A stretch of 64,000 nucleotides of DNA, taken from NCBI RefSeq assembly GCF_019802125.1, contig NZ_JAHVHT010000002.1:1-64000 (forward strand), written 5' to 3'. The notes under the pieces are model-generated. The model had not been told where the DNA came from. It was given only the letters and a program-made list of their open reading frames with translations, and made no database searches. Below, piece after piece: positions 50,416 to 59,409 of this stretch. A program made the position numbers and the translations under genes. Origin of the DNA: Tateyamaria omphalii (GTDB lineage: Bacteria > Pseudomonadota > Alphaproteobacteria > Rhodobacterales > Rhodobacteraceae). Positions within the stretch are counted from its first letter, which is position 1, and each line of letters opens with the position of its first letter.

Positions 50416-50434
50416 GTATTTTCAGTCAGAAGAA
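50416..50434 (-). repeat. Dispersed repeat, family A
   Basis: Minus-strand TTCTTCTGACTGAAAATAC followed by CACGGGGG, starting 6 nt after the cioB stop, in the gene's orientation. Copies at 36695, 58912 and, degenerate, 30221. Confidence 0.8.
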
Positions 50435-50440
50435 GAAAGA

Positions 50441-51451
50441 CTAGTCGTAGCGCAGTTCCGCTGCTTTACCCTTGAATACCCAATAGGCGAGCGCTGTGTA
50501 CCCTCCGATCATGGGGATCACGAAGATGGCGCCGACCAGAATGATCATAAGGCTTTCGGGCGCGCTGGCTGCCTCGTAAATGGTCAGCTGTTCCGGCACC
50601 ACATAGGGGTAGAAGGAATACGCCAAGCCGCCGAATGCCAGGATGTACAAAGCAATGGCATAGGAGAATGGCGCGCGCGCCCCGGCGTCCGTTGCATTGG
50701 GCAGTCGTTGCAGCGACCGCCACAACAGCAGAACCATCACGGCCGACAGGATGGGCAACGGGGCCAGCAGGAATATTTCGGGCACCGAGAACCACTTGTC
50801 GAAAATGCGCGGGCTGACAAGCGGCGTGGCGAGCGACACTGCCCCAAGGCCCAGGATCAGGCCCCAGATGCCACCCTTGGCCCAGGTCACGGCCTTGGCC
50901 TGCAACGCCGTTTCCGTCTTCAGGATCAGCCAGCACGCCCCGATCATGGAATAGGCGACCGTCAGAAACACCGCCGTGATACCGGCAAAGGCCCAAGTGC
51001 CCCAGGTGCTTTCCAAACCCATCACGTATTTGCCCAGCATGAAACCCTGCGCCAGCGACGTCATCAGCGACCCCACAAAGAACAGCCAGTTCCAGGTCGC
51101 CTTGTGCGGGGTGGGGGCCTTGACCCGGAACTCGAACGCCACACCCCGCAGGATCAGCCCGATCAACATGATGGCCACCGGCAGGTAAAGCGCCGTCAGG
51201 ATGGTCCCGTGCGCAGTCGGAAAGGCCACCAGCAAAAGCCCGATGGCCAGCACCAACCACGTTTCATTCGCGTCCCAGAACGGACCGATAGAGGCGACCA
51301 TCGTGTCCTTCTCTTCGTCCGTGGCGAAGGGGAAGAGGACACCAACGCCCAGGTCGAACCCATCAAGGACGACGTAAACAAGGATCGACACGCCCATGAG
51401 GGCCGCGAAGGTGAAGGGCAGCCAGACAGCCGGATCGCCAAACAGGTCCAT
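50441..51451 (-). CDS. cioB: Cytochrome bd-type quinol oxidase subunit II (CioB/CydB)
   Basis: 336 residues, eight or nine transmembrane helices. Marks: YVVLDGFDLGVGVLFPF near the N-terminus, IGPFWDANETWLVLA, and GWLILKTETALQ-like WLILKTETALQAKA. This is the smaller heme-free partner of CydA. It begins 5 nt after the cioA stop. No cydX-like short ORF is visible after it. Confidence 0.93.
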   Translation of the reverse strand: MDLFGDPAVWLPFTFAALMGVSILVYVVLDGFDLGVGVLFPFATDEEKDTMVASIGPFWDANETWLVLAIGLLLVAFPTAHGTILTALYLPVAIMLIGLILRGVAFEFRVKAPTPHKATWNWLFFVGSLMTSLAQGFMLGKYVMGLESTWGTWAFAGITAVFLTVAYSMIGACWLILKTETALQAKAVTWAKGGIWGLILGLGAVSLATPLVSPRIFDKWFSVPEIFLLAPLPILSAVMVLLLWRSLQRLPNATDAGARAPFSYAIALYILAFGGLAYSFYPYVVPEQLTIYEAASAPESLMIILVGAIFVIPMIGGYTALAYWVFKGKAAELRYD

Positions 51452-51456
51452 TCACG

Positions 51457-52845
51457 TCACTCCGCCGGTATTTCGCGCGCAATGGCTTGCCCCGACAGGG
51501 GCGTGCGCGGGCGTGGCACATCCCCATCTACCGCCTTCCGCGCAAGGAAGAACAGAACCCCGATGTAGGCCGCAAGCAGCAGGGCATAGATCGCCAGATA
51601 GGCGGCCAAGGTGGTGCCGACGAAAGGCGCGGGCACATCGGCCACCGCCATTTCCGTGGTCAGCACGCCCTGCACGAGCCACGGCTGACGGCCGATCTCG
51701 GTCGTGTACCAACCGGCCAACGTGGCCACCCAGCCAGAGAACGCCATGGGCACCATCGCCAGCATCATCAGCTTCGGCACACCTTCGGGCCCACGTTTCT
51801 TGCGCAGCATCAGATACGCCGCGGCCCAACTGAGCAGCAGCATGGCAAAGCCTGTCCCCACCATGATCCGGAACGACCAGAATACGGGCGCCACCGGCGG
51901 GTGCATCACCGTACCATCATCGGCCACGAAGTCGTTCAGACCCGGCACGACACCATCGGCTTTGTGCTTGAGAATGACGGAGGCCATGTTCGGAATACCC
52001 ACCTCCATGCGGTTCTCGCGCGCTTCTTCATCAGGAATGGCGAACAGCAGAAGGGGCACATTAGATTGCGTCTCCCAATTGCCCTCCATCGCGGCCACCT
52101 TTTGCGGCTGATGTTCCAGCGTGTTCAGGCCGTGCATGTCGCCCATGAAGATCTGCACAGGGATCAGCAGCGCACCCATGAAAACACCGGTTTTCAGGGT
52201 GACGCGCACGCTATTGCTACGATCCCCCAGAAGCCAACGGAACGCACTCAGACCCGCAATCAGGAAGGCCACGGTCAGACCCGATGCAAGCAGCATGTGG
52301 GTCAAACGATAGGGCATTGACGGGTTGAAGATGATCTCGAACCAGCTTGTTGCGTAAGCCACACCTTCCCGCATCTCGAATCCCTGCGGCGTGTGCATCC
52401 AGCTGTTCAGCACGAGGATCCAGAAGGCCGACATGGTCGTGCCAAACGCCACGAGGAAGGTCGCTAAGGTATGCAACCACCCCGGCACACGCGAAAATCC
52501 GAACAGCATGATACCCAGGAACACAGCCTCAAGGAAAAAGGCCGTCATGACCTCATAGGCCAGGAGCGGCCCGGCAATGTTGCCAACCGTCTCCATGAAA
52601 CCGGGCCAGTTGGTCCCGAACTGGAACGACATGGTGATCCCCGACACGACCCCCATGGCGAAGGACAGGGCAAAGACCTTCACCCAGAAGCGATAGGCTT
52701 CCATCCAGCGCAGATTGCCAGTCGCGTTGTAACGCAGCTTGAAAAACAGCAGCACCCAGCCCAAGGCGATGGTGATCGTCGGGAACAGGATGTGGAACGA
52801 AATATTGGCCCCGAACTGAATGCGGGACAGCATGAGGGTGTCCAT
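51457..52845 (-). CDS. cioA: Cytochrome bd-type quinol oxidase subunit I, CIO type
   Basis: 462 residues from ATG 52845 (MDTLMLSRIQFGANISFHILFP), with AGAGGT upstream; the frame extends to 52938 without support. Heme ligand H18 (SFHILF), GWYTTEIGRQPW of the quinol site, and a short Q-loop, which marks the cyanide-insensitive CIO class over E. coli CydA. Reduces O2 with quinol electrons in the inner membrane, useful at low O2 or under inhibition. With cioB forms the complete enzyme. Confidence 0.94.
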   Translation of the reverse strand: MDTLMLSRIQFGANISFHILFPTITIALGWVLLFFKLRYNATGNLRWMEAYRFWVKVFALSFAMGVVSGITMSFQFGTNWPGFMETVGNIAGPLLAYEVMTAFFLEAVFLGIMLFGFSRVPGWLHTLATFLVAFGTTMSAFWILVLNSWMHTPQGFEMREGVAYATSWFEIIFNPSMPYRLTHMLLASGLTVAFLIAGLSAFRWLLGDRSNSVRVTLKTGVFMGALLIPVQIFMGDMHGLNTLEHQPQKVAAMEGNWETQSNVPLLLFAIPDEEARENRMEVGIPNMASVILKHKADGVVPGLNDFVADDGTVMHPPVAPVFWSFRIMVGTGFAMLLLSWAAAYLMLRKKRGPEGVPKLMMLAMVPMAFSGWVATLAGWYTTEIGRQPWLVQGVLTTEMAVADVPAPFVGTTLAAYLAIYALLLAAYIGVLFFLARKAVDGDVPRPRTPLSGQAIAREIPAE

Positions 52846-53064
52846 GAAAGACCTCTGCGAGAAACAGTTACCTTTGATGTCTTGAAGCAGATATAGAGGG
52901 GACCCTGCACAGATCAGCGGGGGTGCGACAGGGTGCACATGCGCGTTTTGTCACAGACAGCGTGTGGCGGGTTTCGCGTGACTTGTAGAAGCTGCCTCGG
53001 TGCAGCTACGGGATGGCAGTCGTTGGCGCGCAATGAAAAACCGATTGCCGATTTGCCGAACAAA

Positions 53065-53097
53065 GCGGACGCTGGCACTCACTTGGCCAACGTCCGC
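53065..53097 (-). terminator. Hairpin after the SDR gene at 53107
   Basis: GCGGACG (53065-53071) pairs with CGTCCGC (53091-53097), flanked by extra A/T pairs. On the minus strand it is followed by TTTGTTC, a weak U-tract, 10 nt past the SDR stop. Confidence 0.6.
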
Positions 53098-53106
53098 TTC
53101 TGCGCC

Positions 53107-53859
53107 CTAGAGTTTGTTGATTGAGTTTCCGCCATCCGCGATCATTGCGCTTCCGGTCACGAAAGACGCGTGATCGGAAAGGAGGAAGAGAGCCGCCTGC
53201 GCGATCTCGGATGGCTCGGCCATGCGCTTCAGCGCGTGGAAACCCCGCACGACCTCGTGAAAACCGGCATCCTCTCCAGCCATCGGTGTCTTGGTGCCTC
53301 CGGGCAGAAGCGCGTTGACGCGGATGTTCTCGGGTCCATGTTCCGCCGCCAGAACCTGGGTCATGCCGATCAGGCCCGCCTTTGCCGCAGCGTAGGCCCC
53401 CATACCGGGTAGGCCGATCGTGTGCCCGACGAAGGAAGAGGTGAAAACAAGAGAGCCGCCGCCGCGCTTCCGGATCGCCGGTATTTGATACTTCGCCGCA
53501 TAGAATCCGCTGTTGAGATTCACCGCCAACACCTTGTGCCAGTTGCTCTCATCCATGTCGGGGATGGGACCCATGTCTCCCGTCACACCGGCATTGTTGA
53601 ACGCACCATCAAGACTGCCGAAGTGTTTTTCCGCACATTTTACCAGCTCTTCCGCGTAGCCGCACTCTTCGACGTTCCCGGTCACGAATTCCGCTTCGCC
53701 ACCATCGGCCAAAATCTCGTTGGCGATTTTCTCAAGCAGTTCACCACGACGCGCCCCCAGGACCAGTCTTGCGCCCTGCGCCGCGAAAATCTTTGCTGCG
53801 GCGGCCCCGATGCCGCTGCTTGCGCCAGTGATGATGATCGTCTTTCCGTGCAGAAGCAT
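53107..53859 (-). CDS. Short-chain dehydrogenase/reductase
   Basis: 250-residue classical SDR: TGASSGIG (11-18), NNAG (88-91), catalytic Ser near 141, Y156 and K160 (YAAAK), and C-terminal FVTGSAMIADGGNSI. NAD(P)-dependent alcohol/ketone oxidoreductase of the glucose-1-dehydrogenase-like branch; substrate unknown. Stands alone between cioAB and an atypical insert. Confidence 0.9.
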   Translation of the reverse strand: MLLHGKTIIITGASSGIGAAAAKIFAAQGARLVLGARRGELLEKIANEILADGGEAEFVTGNVEECGYAEELVKCAEKHFGSLDGAFNNAGVTGDMGPIPDMDESNWHKVLAVNLNSGFYAAKYQIPAIRKRGGGSLVFTSSFVGHTIGLPGMGAYAAAKAGLIGMTQVLAAEHGPENIRVNALLPGGTKTPMAGEDAGFHEVVRGFHALKRMAEPSEIAQAALFLLSDHASFVTGSAMIADGGNSINKL

Positions 53860-54195
53860 TCCCGTCTCCGTTGATGAAGTGTCAGGGGATGCCTATTCAA
53901 ACGGCGCCATTGGACCGACCCGCTTCCTGCGCAAACACTCTCTATCCGGGCGCAAAGCGGCCATTCGCTCAAAGTGCAGCATCCGTTTTGAAGGGCTCGG
54001 TGCCGACCTTCGAGTAAACGCAGCATCAGTTCATTGCGAAATGCTCTGTCGTGATAGGAACCGGCCCATTCCCGCCGTTCGACGTGGGTCCTGAACGCTG
54101 CGGTTGGCCCGCTTTTCGGACATTCGCTGCAAGCGCAAAATCGTGACAGGGTCGAACTCACGGACTGCGGGACAAAGCCGCCGTTCGAGATAGTT
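53860..54195. other. Non-coding relic-like region
   Basis: 336 bases without a credible gene. Contains recurrent words such as AGCGGCCATTCGCTC and CGGACATTCGCTGCAAG that I recall from untranslated or decayed intergenic DNA in many roseobacters. An open frame across it (minus, 53682-54209) runs into the SDR gene antisense and looks non-functional. Confidence 0.5.
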
Positions 54196-54636
54196 CTACG
54201 TATGCTCACATGGCATCTTCTGCGAATGTACGAACTTTCTTGCTCTGGGGATCGGGTCGCCGAAGTATTGATCAGGACCGAGGTGCTGCCGCTTGTTCAA
54301 TTCGAAAGTATCAAGCAGGCAAAAGTCCACCTTTGCCACGGTTGCGGTCCACCCAGAGAAGTGCCCTTGATGCCACTTCCAATATCGTGAGAGCAGATTT
54401 TCGCGATAAGAATAGCCATGAAAATCAAATGCTAGCACACCGTTTGTAGCATAGACGTGGCTACCGCGGAATCCATCTCCAGGCGCAATCCACTCTCCGT
54501 AGAACCCCTCCGCCGAAGTCTCTTCCAGAAATACACCAGCTAGAATGTGACAGGCACCAAACCCGAAGAACACACGGTCACGCTGTTGCCAACGCTGTTC
54601 CGGGTCGCTCTTAAAGTTGCGCTTAGGTCTGAACAT
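54196..54636 (-). CDS. Conserved hypothetical protein, lower GC than neighbours
   Basis: 146 residues (MFRPKRNFKSDPEQRWQQRDRVFF). Rich in aromatic residues (FFGFGACHILAGVFLEE, AFDFHGYSYRENLLSRYWKWHQG), compatible with a small cytoplasmic domain family I recall seeing in scattered proteobacteria without a function. Its codon composition is less GC-biased than neighbours, and it lies beside relic-like DNA, suggesting gain by transfer. Start ATG is the first in frame. Confidence 0.65.
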   Translation of the reverse strand: MFRPKRNFKSDPEQRWQQRDRVFFGFGACHILAGVFLEETSAEGFYGEWIAPGDGFRGSHVYATNGVLAFDFHGYSYRENLLSRYWKWHQGHFSGWTATVAKVDFCLLDTFELNKRQHLGPDQYFGDPIPRARKFVHSQKMPCEHT

Positions 54637-54737
54637 GCAGCCAGATTGGTCTCACGAGGGGGCAAGTTCAATCTGCATTTTGGGCTCAAAGCGCACCTAA
54701 AGTGTCGCCCTATCAACACGCGAACGGCTGCGATTGG

Positions 54738-56087
54738 CTAGCTAGCCGCCAAACCCGCGTCCAAGGCAGTCAGCACCTGCGCCACCTCACTTTCGGTGAT
54801 GACCAACGGCGGCGACATCATGATATTGTTGCCCCCGATGCGCACCATTGCACCAGCCTCATAGGTCGCCTTGTGAACGCGTTTCATACTGTCGGCATCC
54901 AGCGGCGTCTTGGCCGCCCGGTCGCTCACAAGCTCAATGCCCGTCATCAACCCATGCCCGCCACGCACATCACCCACGATGTCGTACTTCTCCATCAACG
55001 CCACGCAACCCTCATAAAGCTGCATACCCCGCGGTCCGGCGTTCGCCTTTGTATCAAGGCGCAAGGTCTCCTCAAGACAGGTTGTCACCGCTGCCGCGCC
55101 AACCGGATGGGCAGAATAAGTATAGCCGTGAAAGATTGCGCCGTCCGCGTCCGCCTTCTCGAACACGTCAGCCACCGCTTCACTCATCAGCGCAGCACCC
55201 ACCGGGAAATAGCCCGAGGTGATCCCCTTGGCACAACTCATCATGTCCGGCTGCACGCCCCAATGACGTGACCCGCTCCAATCGCCGGTCCGGCCAAAGC
55301 CGGTAATCACCTCGTCGGCGATCATCAGAATGCCGTGTCGATCACAAATCTCGCGCATTAGCGGCATGAAAGTCTCATGCGGGACAATGACGCCCCCCGC
55401 GCCCTGAATGGGTTCCATGATAAAGGCGGCAATGCTCCCTGCCCCCTGAAACTCGATCTCATCCTCCATCGCGGCGGCAATGTTCTGGGCAAGTTTGGCC
55501 GGATCGGTCTCGTGAAACGGATTGCGAAAGGGATAGGGCGACGGCAGGTGAAAACAGCCCGGCATCAGCGGCTCATAAGCCACGCGGAACCGGTTGTTCC
55601 CGTTTACCGACGCGCCGCCAAAATGCGTCCCGTGATAGCCCTTCTTCAGCGACAGGAACTTCGTCCGCCCCGGCTCCCCCTTGATGCGATGGTACTGCCG
55701 CGCCAGGCGCAGGCACGTCTCGACCGAGTCTGACCCACCCGAGGTAAAGAACACCCGCGCCATGCCATCCTCGGCAAAGAACTCGCGCACGGCATAAGAC
55801 GCCTCGATCGCAGTCGGGTTCGACGTACCGAAAAATGCCGAATAGTAAGGCAGATCATAAAGCTGCTTGGCGATCGCATCCTTCACCGCGTTGTTGGAAT
55901 ACCCAAGGTTCACGCACCACAGACCGCCCACGGCATCGACGGTCCTATGCCCGTCGATATCCTCGATCACGGACCCTTCAGCGCCCGTGATAATGGTCGG
56001 CGCATGGGCCATCGCCTCACCCGGATGGCCCATGGGATGCCACATGTGGCGGGCATTGTTGGCGCGCAGGAAATTGTCGTCTTTCAT
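54738..56087 (-). CDS. Class III PLP aminotransferase (omega-amino acid type)
   Basis: 449 residues from ATG 56087 (MKDDNFLRANNARHMWHPMGHP), with AGGAGGCCCG upstream. Family marks: GLWCVNLGYSN, YSAFFGTSNP, LIADEVITGFGRTGDW-like MIADEVITGFGRTG, and the PLP Lys in SCAKGITSGYFPVGA. Transfers an amino group from an omega-amino acid or amine to pyruvate or another keto acid. Divergent from an NMT1-type ABC transporter, which may bring in its substrate (inference). Confidence 0.9.
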   Translation of the reverse strand: MKDDNFLRANNARHMWHPMGHPGEAMAHAPTIITGAEGSVIEDIDGHRTVDAVGGLWCVNLGYSNNAVKDAIAKQLYDLPYYSAFFGTSNPTAIEASYAVREFFAEDGMARVFFTSGGSDSVETCLRLARQYHRIKGEPGRTKFLSLKKGYHGTHFGGASVNGNNRFRVAYEPLMPGCFHLPSPYPFRNPFHETDPAKLAQNIAAAMEDEIEFQGAGSIAAFIMEPIQGAGGVIVPHETFMPLMREICDRHGILMIADEVITGFGRTGDWSGSRHWGVQPDMMSCAKGITSGYFPVGAALMSEAVADVFEKADADGAIFHGYTYSAHPVGAAAVTTCLEETLRLDTKANAGPRGMQLYEGCVALMEKYDIVGDVRGGHGLMTGIELVSDRAAKTPLDADSMKRVHKATYEAGAMVRIGGNNIMMSPPLVITESEVAQVLTALDAGLAAS

Positions 56088-56283
56088 CTTCGGGCCTCCT
56101 TCTGGGTTCAGACACAGAAGGCCACGAACACGGCGCCCGCACAATGCAGATCAAAAGCGTTTGCACATTTTTTCATCACACCGCACAGTCCCGACGCAAA
56201 GAAAACGACGCGGCAGGGGGGCAGCCGTTCCGTCCCGGAACACCACCCCCTAACGTCGCGCAGTCACCACCTGGGAGAAACCT

Positions 56284-57291
56284 ATGCTCAAACGCACCCT
56301 CGCCGCCTTTGCGGCCACGGCCACGCTCGCCACCGCCGCATATGCGGAAACAGACGTCCCCTTTGCCCTCGACTGGAAATTCGAAGGGCCCTCCGCCCCC
56401 TATTTCGCCGCGATTGATAACGGCCATTTCGGCGCGGCTGACCTGAATGTTGAAATCTCGGCCGGCCAAGGCTCGCTCGACGCGATCCCCAAAGTGGCCT
56501 CTGGCGCGTTCCCGATGGGCTTTGCGGACATCAACAGCCTCGTCAAATTTCTCGATCAGAACCCCGGCGCGCCCGTAACGGCCGTGATGATGGTCTATGA
56601 CAAGCCGCCCTTCGCCGTCGTGGGCCGCAAGTCGCTGGGCGTGTCCGAACCCAAGGACCTCGAAGGCCGCGTTCTGGGCGCCCCACCCCCCGATGGCGCA
56701 TGGGCACAGTTCCCGGCCTTCGCCACGGCCAACAGTCTGGACGTGGACAAGATCACGGTGGAACCCGTGGGCTTCCCCACCCGCGAACCGATGCTGGCCG
56801 AAGGCAACGTGGCCGCCGTCACCGGATTTTCCTTCTCGTCCTTCCTGAACCTCGTGCGCCTCGGCGTGCCGGAGGAAGACATCTCGACCATCCTCATGGC
56901 CGACTATGGGCTTGAGCTCTATGGCAATGCGATCATCGCGAACACCGACTTCGCTGCTGAAAATCCCGAGATTGTGACCGGTTTCCTGACCGCCGTTGCC
57001 GCTGGTTGGAAAGACGCCATCGCGGACCCGGCCAAGGCCATCGAAAGCCTGGTGGAGCGCAACCCCGCCGCCGACGCAGCACTTGAAAAACGCCGCTTGC
57101 AACTGGCCATCGACGCCAATGTGCTGACGGATGCGGTTCAGGCGAACGGTATGGGTGCGGTGGACGCAGACCGCATGGCGACAGCACTGGAACAACTGGC
57201 CGAAACCTACGAGTTCCAGAACGCGCCTGACGCCAGCCTCTACTTCACCGACGCATACCTGCCAGCGGCAGATGCGCGCAAACTCCAGTAA
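56284..57291 (+). CDS. NMT1/THI5-like ABC transporter substrate-binding protein
   Basis: 335 residues with signal peptide (MLKRTLAAFAATATLATAAYA). Mature protein starts ETDVPFALDWKFEGPSAPYFAAIDNGHF, and contains IPKVASGAFPMGFADINSLVKF and VLGAPPPDGAWAQFPAF, typical of the SsuA/ThiY/RibY-type family that bind sulfonates, pyrimidines or other small heterocycles. No thiamine riboswitch is visible upstream. First of a three-gene operon beside purine-breakdown genes. Confidence 0.9.
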   Translation: MLKRTLAAFAATATLATAAYAETDVPFALDWKFEGPSAPYFAAIDNGHFGAADLNVEISAGQGSLDAIPKVASGAFPMGFADINSLVKFLDQNPGAPVTAVMMVYDKPPFAVVGRKSLGVSEPKDLEGRVLGAPPPDGAWAQFPAFATANSLDVDKITVEPVGFPTREPMLAEGNVAAVTGFSFSSFLNLVRLGVPEEDISTILMADYGLELYGNAIIANTDFAAENPEIVTGFLTAVAAGWKDAIADPAKAIESLVERNPAADAALEKRRLQLAIDANVLTDAVQANGMGAVDADRMATALEQLAETYEFQNAPDASLYFTDAYLPAADARKLQ

Positions 57292-57310
57292 GAAAACAGC
57301 GCGCGCCCCT

Positions 57311-58093
57311 ATGAGCAATCTCATCGACATCAAGGGCGTGCGCCACGCCTACAAAACCCCCTCCGGCCCGCTGCCTGTGCTCGACGGGCTGGAGCTTTCG
57401 GTACCCGAAGGCGGCTTTGTCGCTGTCGTCGGGCCCTCAGGCTGCGGCAAGTCCACCCTGACGCGGCTGGTTGCCGGGCTGATGAAGCCGGACGCAGGCG
57501 AGGTCTGGCTCCACGGCGAACTGGTCAAAGGCCCCAAATCCACTGTCGGTATGGCCTTCCAGAACCCGGTGCTGCTCGAATGGCGGACCATCCTGCAAAA
57601 CGTCATGCTGCCGCTTGAAATCGTCTCGACCGGCATGTCCAAACGCGAACAGGAAGACCGCGCACGGCACCTTCTCGATCTCGTGGGCTTGTCCGGTTTC
57701 GAAGACAAACGCCCGTCAGAGCTGTCCGGCGGGATGCGCCAACGCGCCTCGCTTTGCCGATCCATCGTTCACAAGCCCGAAGTGCTGATCCTCGACGAAC
57801 CCTTCGGCGCGCTCGATGCCTTCACCCGCGAAGATCTCTGGCAGACCATGCATAAGGTCAAGGCCGAGGAACCCTTTACCGGCGTCCTGATCACCCACGA
57901 CCTGCGCGAGAGTATCTTCCTCGCCGATCAGGTCATCGTCCTGTCGGGCCGACCCGCCAAAACCCAATACGTGATGGACGTCCACCTGACGGGCGAGCGC
58001 GACATCGAAATGCTCTACACGCCCGAGTCCGCAGACGCGCTCAACACCCTGCGCCAGCAAATCCGCATCGCCCAAGGGAGGGAGGCCGCATGA
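57311..58093 (+). CDS. ABC transporter ATP-binding protein, SsuB/TauB type
   Basis: 260 residues from ATG 57311 (MSNLIDIKGVRHAYKTPSGP). Walker A GPSGCGKS (41-48), signature LSGGMRQRASL, Walker B ILDEPFGALDAFTRE, H-loop ITHDLRESIFLAD. Its stop overlaps the permease ATG by 4 nt. Energises import with the binding protein at 56284. Confidence 0.93.
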   Translation: MSNLIDIKGVRHAYKTPSGPLPVLDGLELSVPEGGFVAVVGPSGCGKSTLTRLVAGLMKPDAGEVWLHGELVKGPKSTVGMAFQNPVLLEWRTILQNVMLPLEIVSTGMSKREQEDRARHLLDLVGLSGFEDKRPSELSGGMRQRASLCRSIVHKPEVLILDEPFGALDAFTREDLWQTMHKVKAEEPFTGVLITHDLRESIFLADQVIVLSGRPAKTQYVMDVHLTGERDIEMLYTPESADALNTLRQQIRIAQGREAA

Positions 58094-58851
58094 CCCTCCG
58101 CCAGATCGGCGTCCCCCTCGCCGCACTCATCCTCTTTGGCCTGTTCTGGGAATGGCTCGTCTGGGTCAACGGCTGGCCCAACTACAAGATGGCCTCGCCC
58201 TCCGACATCTGGCCCGCCTTCTGGAAATTCCGGGGCCTGTTCTTTGAGTACGGCTGGGACACGCTGTGGCGCACTGTTGTGGGCTTGCTGTTATCGGTAG
58301 TCTTCGGCGTCTTCCTCGGCATGATCATGGGCCTGTCGCGCACGATGCGCGACGCGCTCTACCCGCTGCTGGTCGGTTTCAACGCCATTCCCAAGGCGAC
58401 CGTCGTGCCGATCATCGCCCTGATGTTCGTGGGCCAGCACGACATGAACACGATCCTGATCGCCTTCCTGATCAGCTTCTTCCCCATCGCCGTCTCCGTC
58501 TCCATCGGCCTGTCCACCCTCGAACCAGAATACCGCGACATCCTCGCCTCCCTCGGCGCCTCAAAGTTCACGATTTTCTGGAAAATCGCCCTGCCCAAGA
58601 CCCTACCAGAGTTCTTCGGCGCCCTGAAAGTTGCCGTGACCCTCGCCTTCATCGGCACCAACCTGATGGAGATTGTCGAACCCCACGGTCGGGGCCTCGG
58701 CCACCTCTTCGACAGCGGCAAGATCAGTGCCGACTACCCGCTGATGTTCGCCGTTCTGATCGCCTTGGCGCTGATGGGGATCGTGCTCTACTACGTGGTG
58801 GTGGCGCTGGAAAAAGTGTTCGCCGGCTGGGCCGAACGCAACCCGACGTGA
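58090..58851 (+). CDS. ABC transporter permease, SsuC/TauC type
   Basis: 253 residues, six transmembrane helices. The EAA loop is recognisable (EPEYRDILASLGASKFTIFWKIALP). Completes the NMT1-type transporter. It is convergent with the allA gene; the gap holds a family A repeat and a GGGG/CCCC hairpin. Confidence 0.93.
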   Translation: MTLRQIGVPLAALILFGLFWEWLVWVNGWPNYKMASPSDIWPAFWKFRGLFFEYGWDTLWRTVVGLLLSVVFGVFLGMIMGLSRTMRDALYPLLVGFNAIPKATVVPIIALMFVGQHDMNTILIAFLISFFPIAVSVSIGLSTLEPEYRDILASLGASKFTIFWKIALPKTLPEFFGALKVAVTLAFIGTNLMEIVEPHGRGLGHLFDSGKISADYPLMFAVLIALALMGIVLYYVVVALEKVFAGWAERNPT

Positions 58852-58886
58852 TCCAAAGGCCGCCTTGCGGCGACGACACTACTTGC

Positions 58887-58903
58887 TTGGGGCTCTGCCC
58901 CAA
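58887..58903. terminator. Hairpin between the transporter and allA
   Basis: TTGGGGC / GCCCCAA stem with loop TCT between convergent genes, next to the family A repeat copy at 58912. Confidence 0.6.
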
Positions 58904-58911
58904 ACCCCGAA

Positions 58912-58930
58912 GTATTTTCAGTCAGAAGAA
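58912..58930 (-). repeat. Dispersed repeat, family A
   Basis: Minus-strand TTCTTCTGACTGAAAATAC; it includes the last three codons and TGA stop of allA. Copies at 36695, 50416 and, degenerate, 30221. Confidence 0.8.
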
Positions 58931-59409
58931 ACTGTATAGGGGGGATCGAAGCGCACTTCTTCGAGATTAGTGCCGTCTCCGATCCGGTCGATCACGGCAA
59001 AAAGGCCCGGTGCGTGGAGCGGTGTCAGAACCCCATGCCAAGTCCCCCGGTGGAAATTGATCGCCTGCCCCGGTCGGGTAAGGAAGGCCAGCGGTTCACC
59101 CGGCACTACACCGTCGCTGGGCGCCACGACCACCAGGAAAGGGTGTTCGGTCATCGGCACAAAGCATTGCGATCCGTCGGGATGCCGTTCCAGCAGGTCC
59201 AGCGTGTAGGGCAGACTACGCGGCTCCGCGTTGAACAGGCTGATCCCCGCCCGCCCATCACTGAAATCAAGCTGCGCCCGGTCGTGATAGCGCCCGCATT
59301 TCCCCGTATTGATGATCTTGTCCGGATCACCCGCGCAATCCAGCACATCCCCAAAGGGGGCAAAGGCCTCTGCCGTCAGCGGCTGCGCCTTGATCTCATA
59401 GCGGGACAT
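58918..59409 (-). CDS. allA: Ureidoglycolate lyase
   Basis: 163 residues (MSRYEIKAQPLTAEAFAPFGDVLD). AllA cupin fold: ALDFSDGRAGISLFNAEPRSLPY-like stretch (QLDFSDGRAGISLFNAEPRSL), RHPDGSQCFVPM and NFHRGTWHGVLTPL. Splits ureidoglycolate into glyoxylate and urea, the last step of allantoin use. The C-terminus ends YTVSSD in a family A repeat, so the last residues may be recent. Its start overlaps the allE stop. Confidence 0.94.
   Translation of the reverse strand: MSRYEIKAQPLTAEAFAPFGDVLDCAGDPDKIINTGKCGRYHDRAQLDFSDGRAGISLFNAEPRSLPYTLDLLERHPDGSQCFVPMTEHPFLVVVAPSDGVVPGEPLAFLTRPGQAINFHRGTWHGVLTPLHAPGLFAVIDRIGDGTNLEEVRFDPPYTVSSD

Noticed and set aside
52846-52938. FNR-type site upstream of cioA
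   Set aside because: TTGATGTCTTGAA does not match TTGAT-N4-ATCAA in the second half.
53682-54209. 175-codon minus-strand frame across 53682-54209
   Set aside because: It overlaps the first 180 nt of the certain SDR gene in another frame and the rest is relic-like sequence.
56170-56283. Thiamine riboswitch upstream of the NMT1-type transporter
   Set aside because: No CTGAGA core and no matching stems in the leader.
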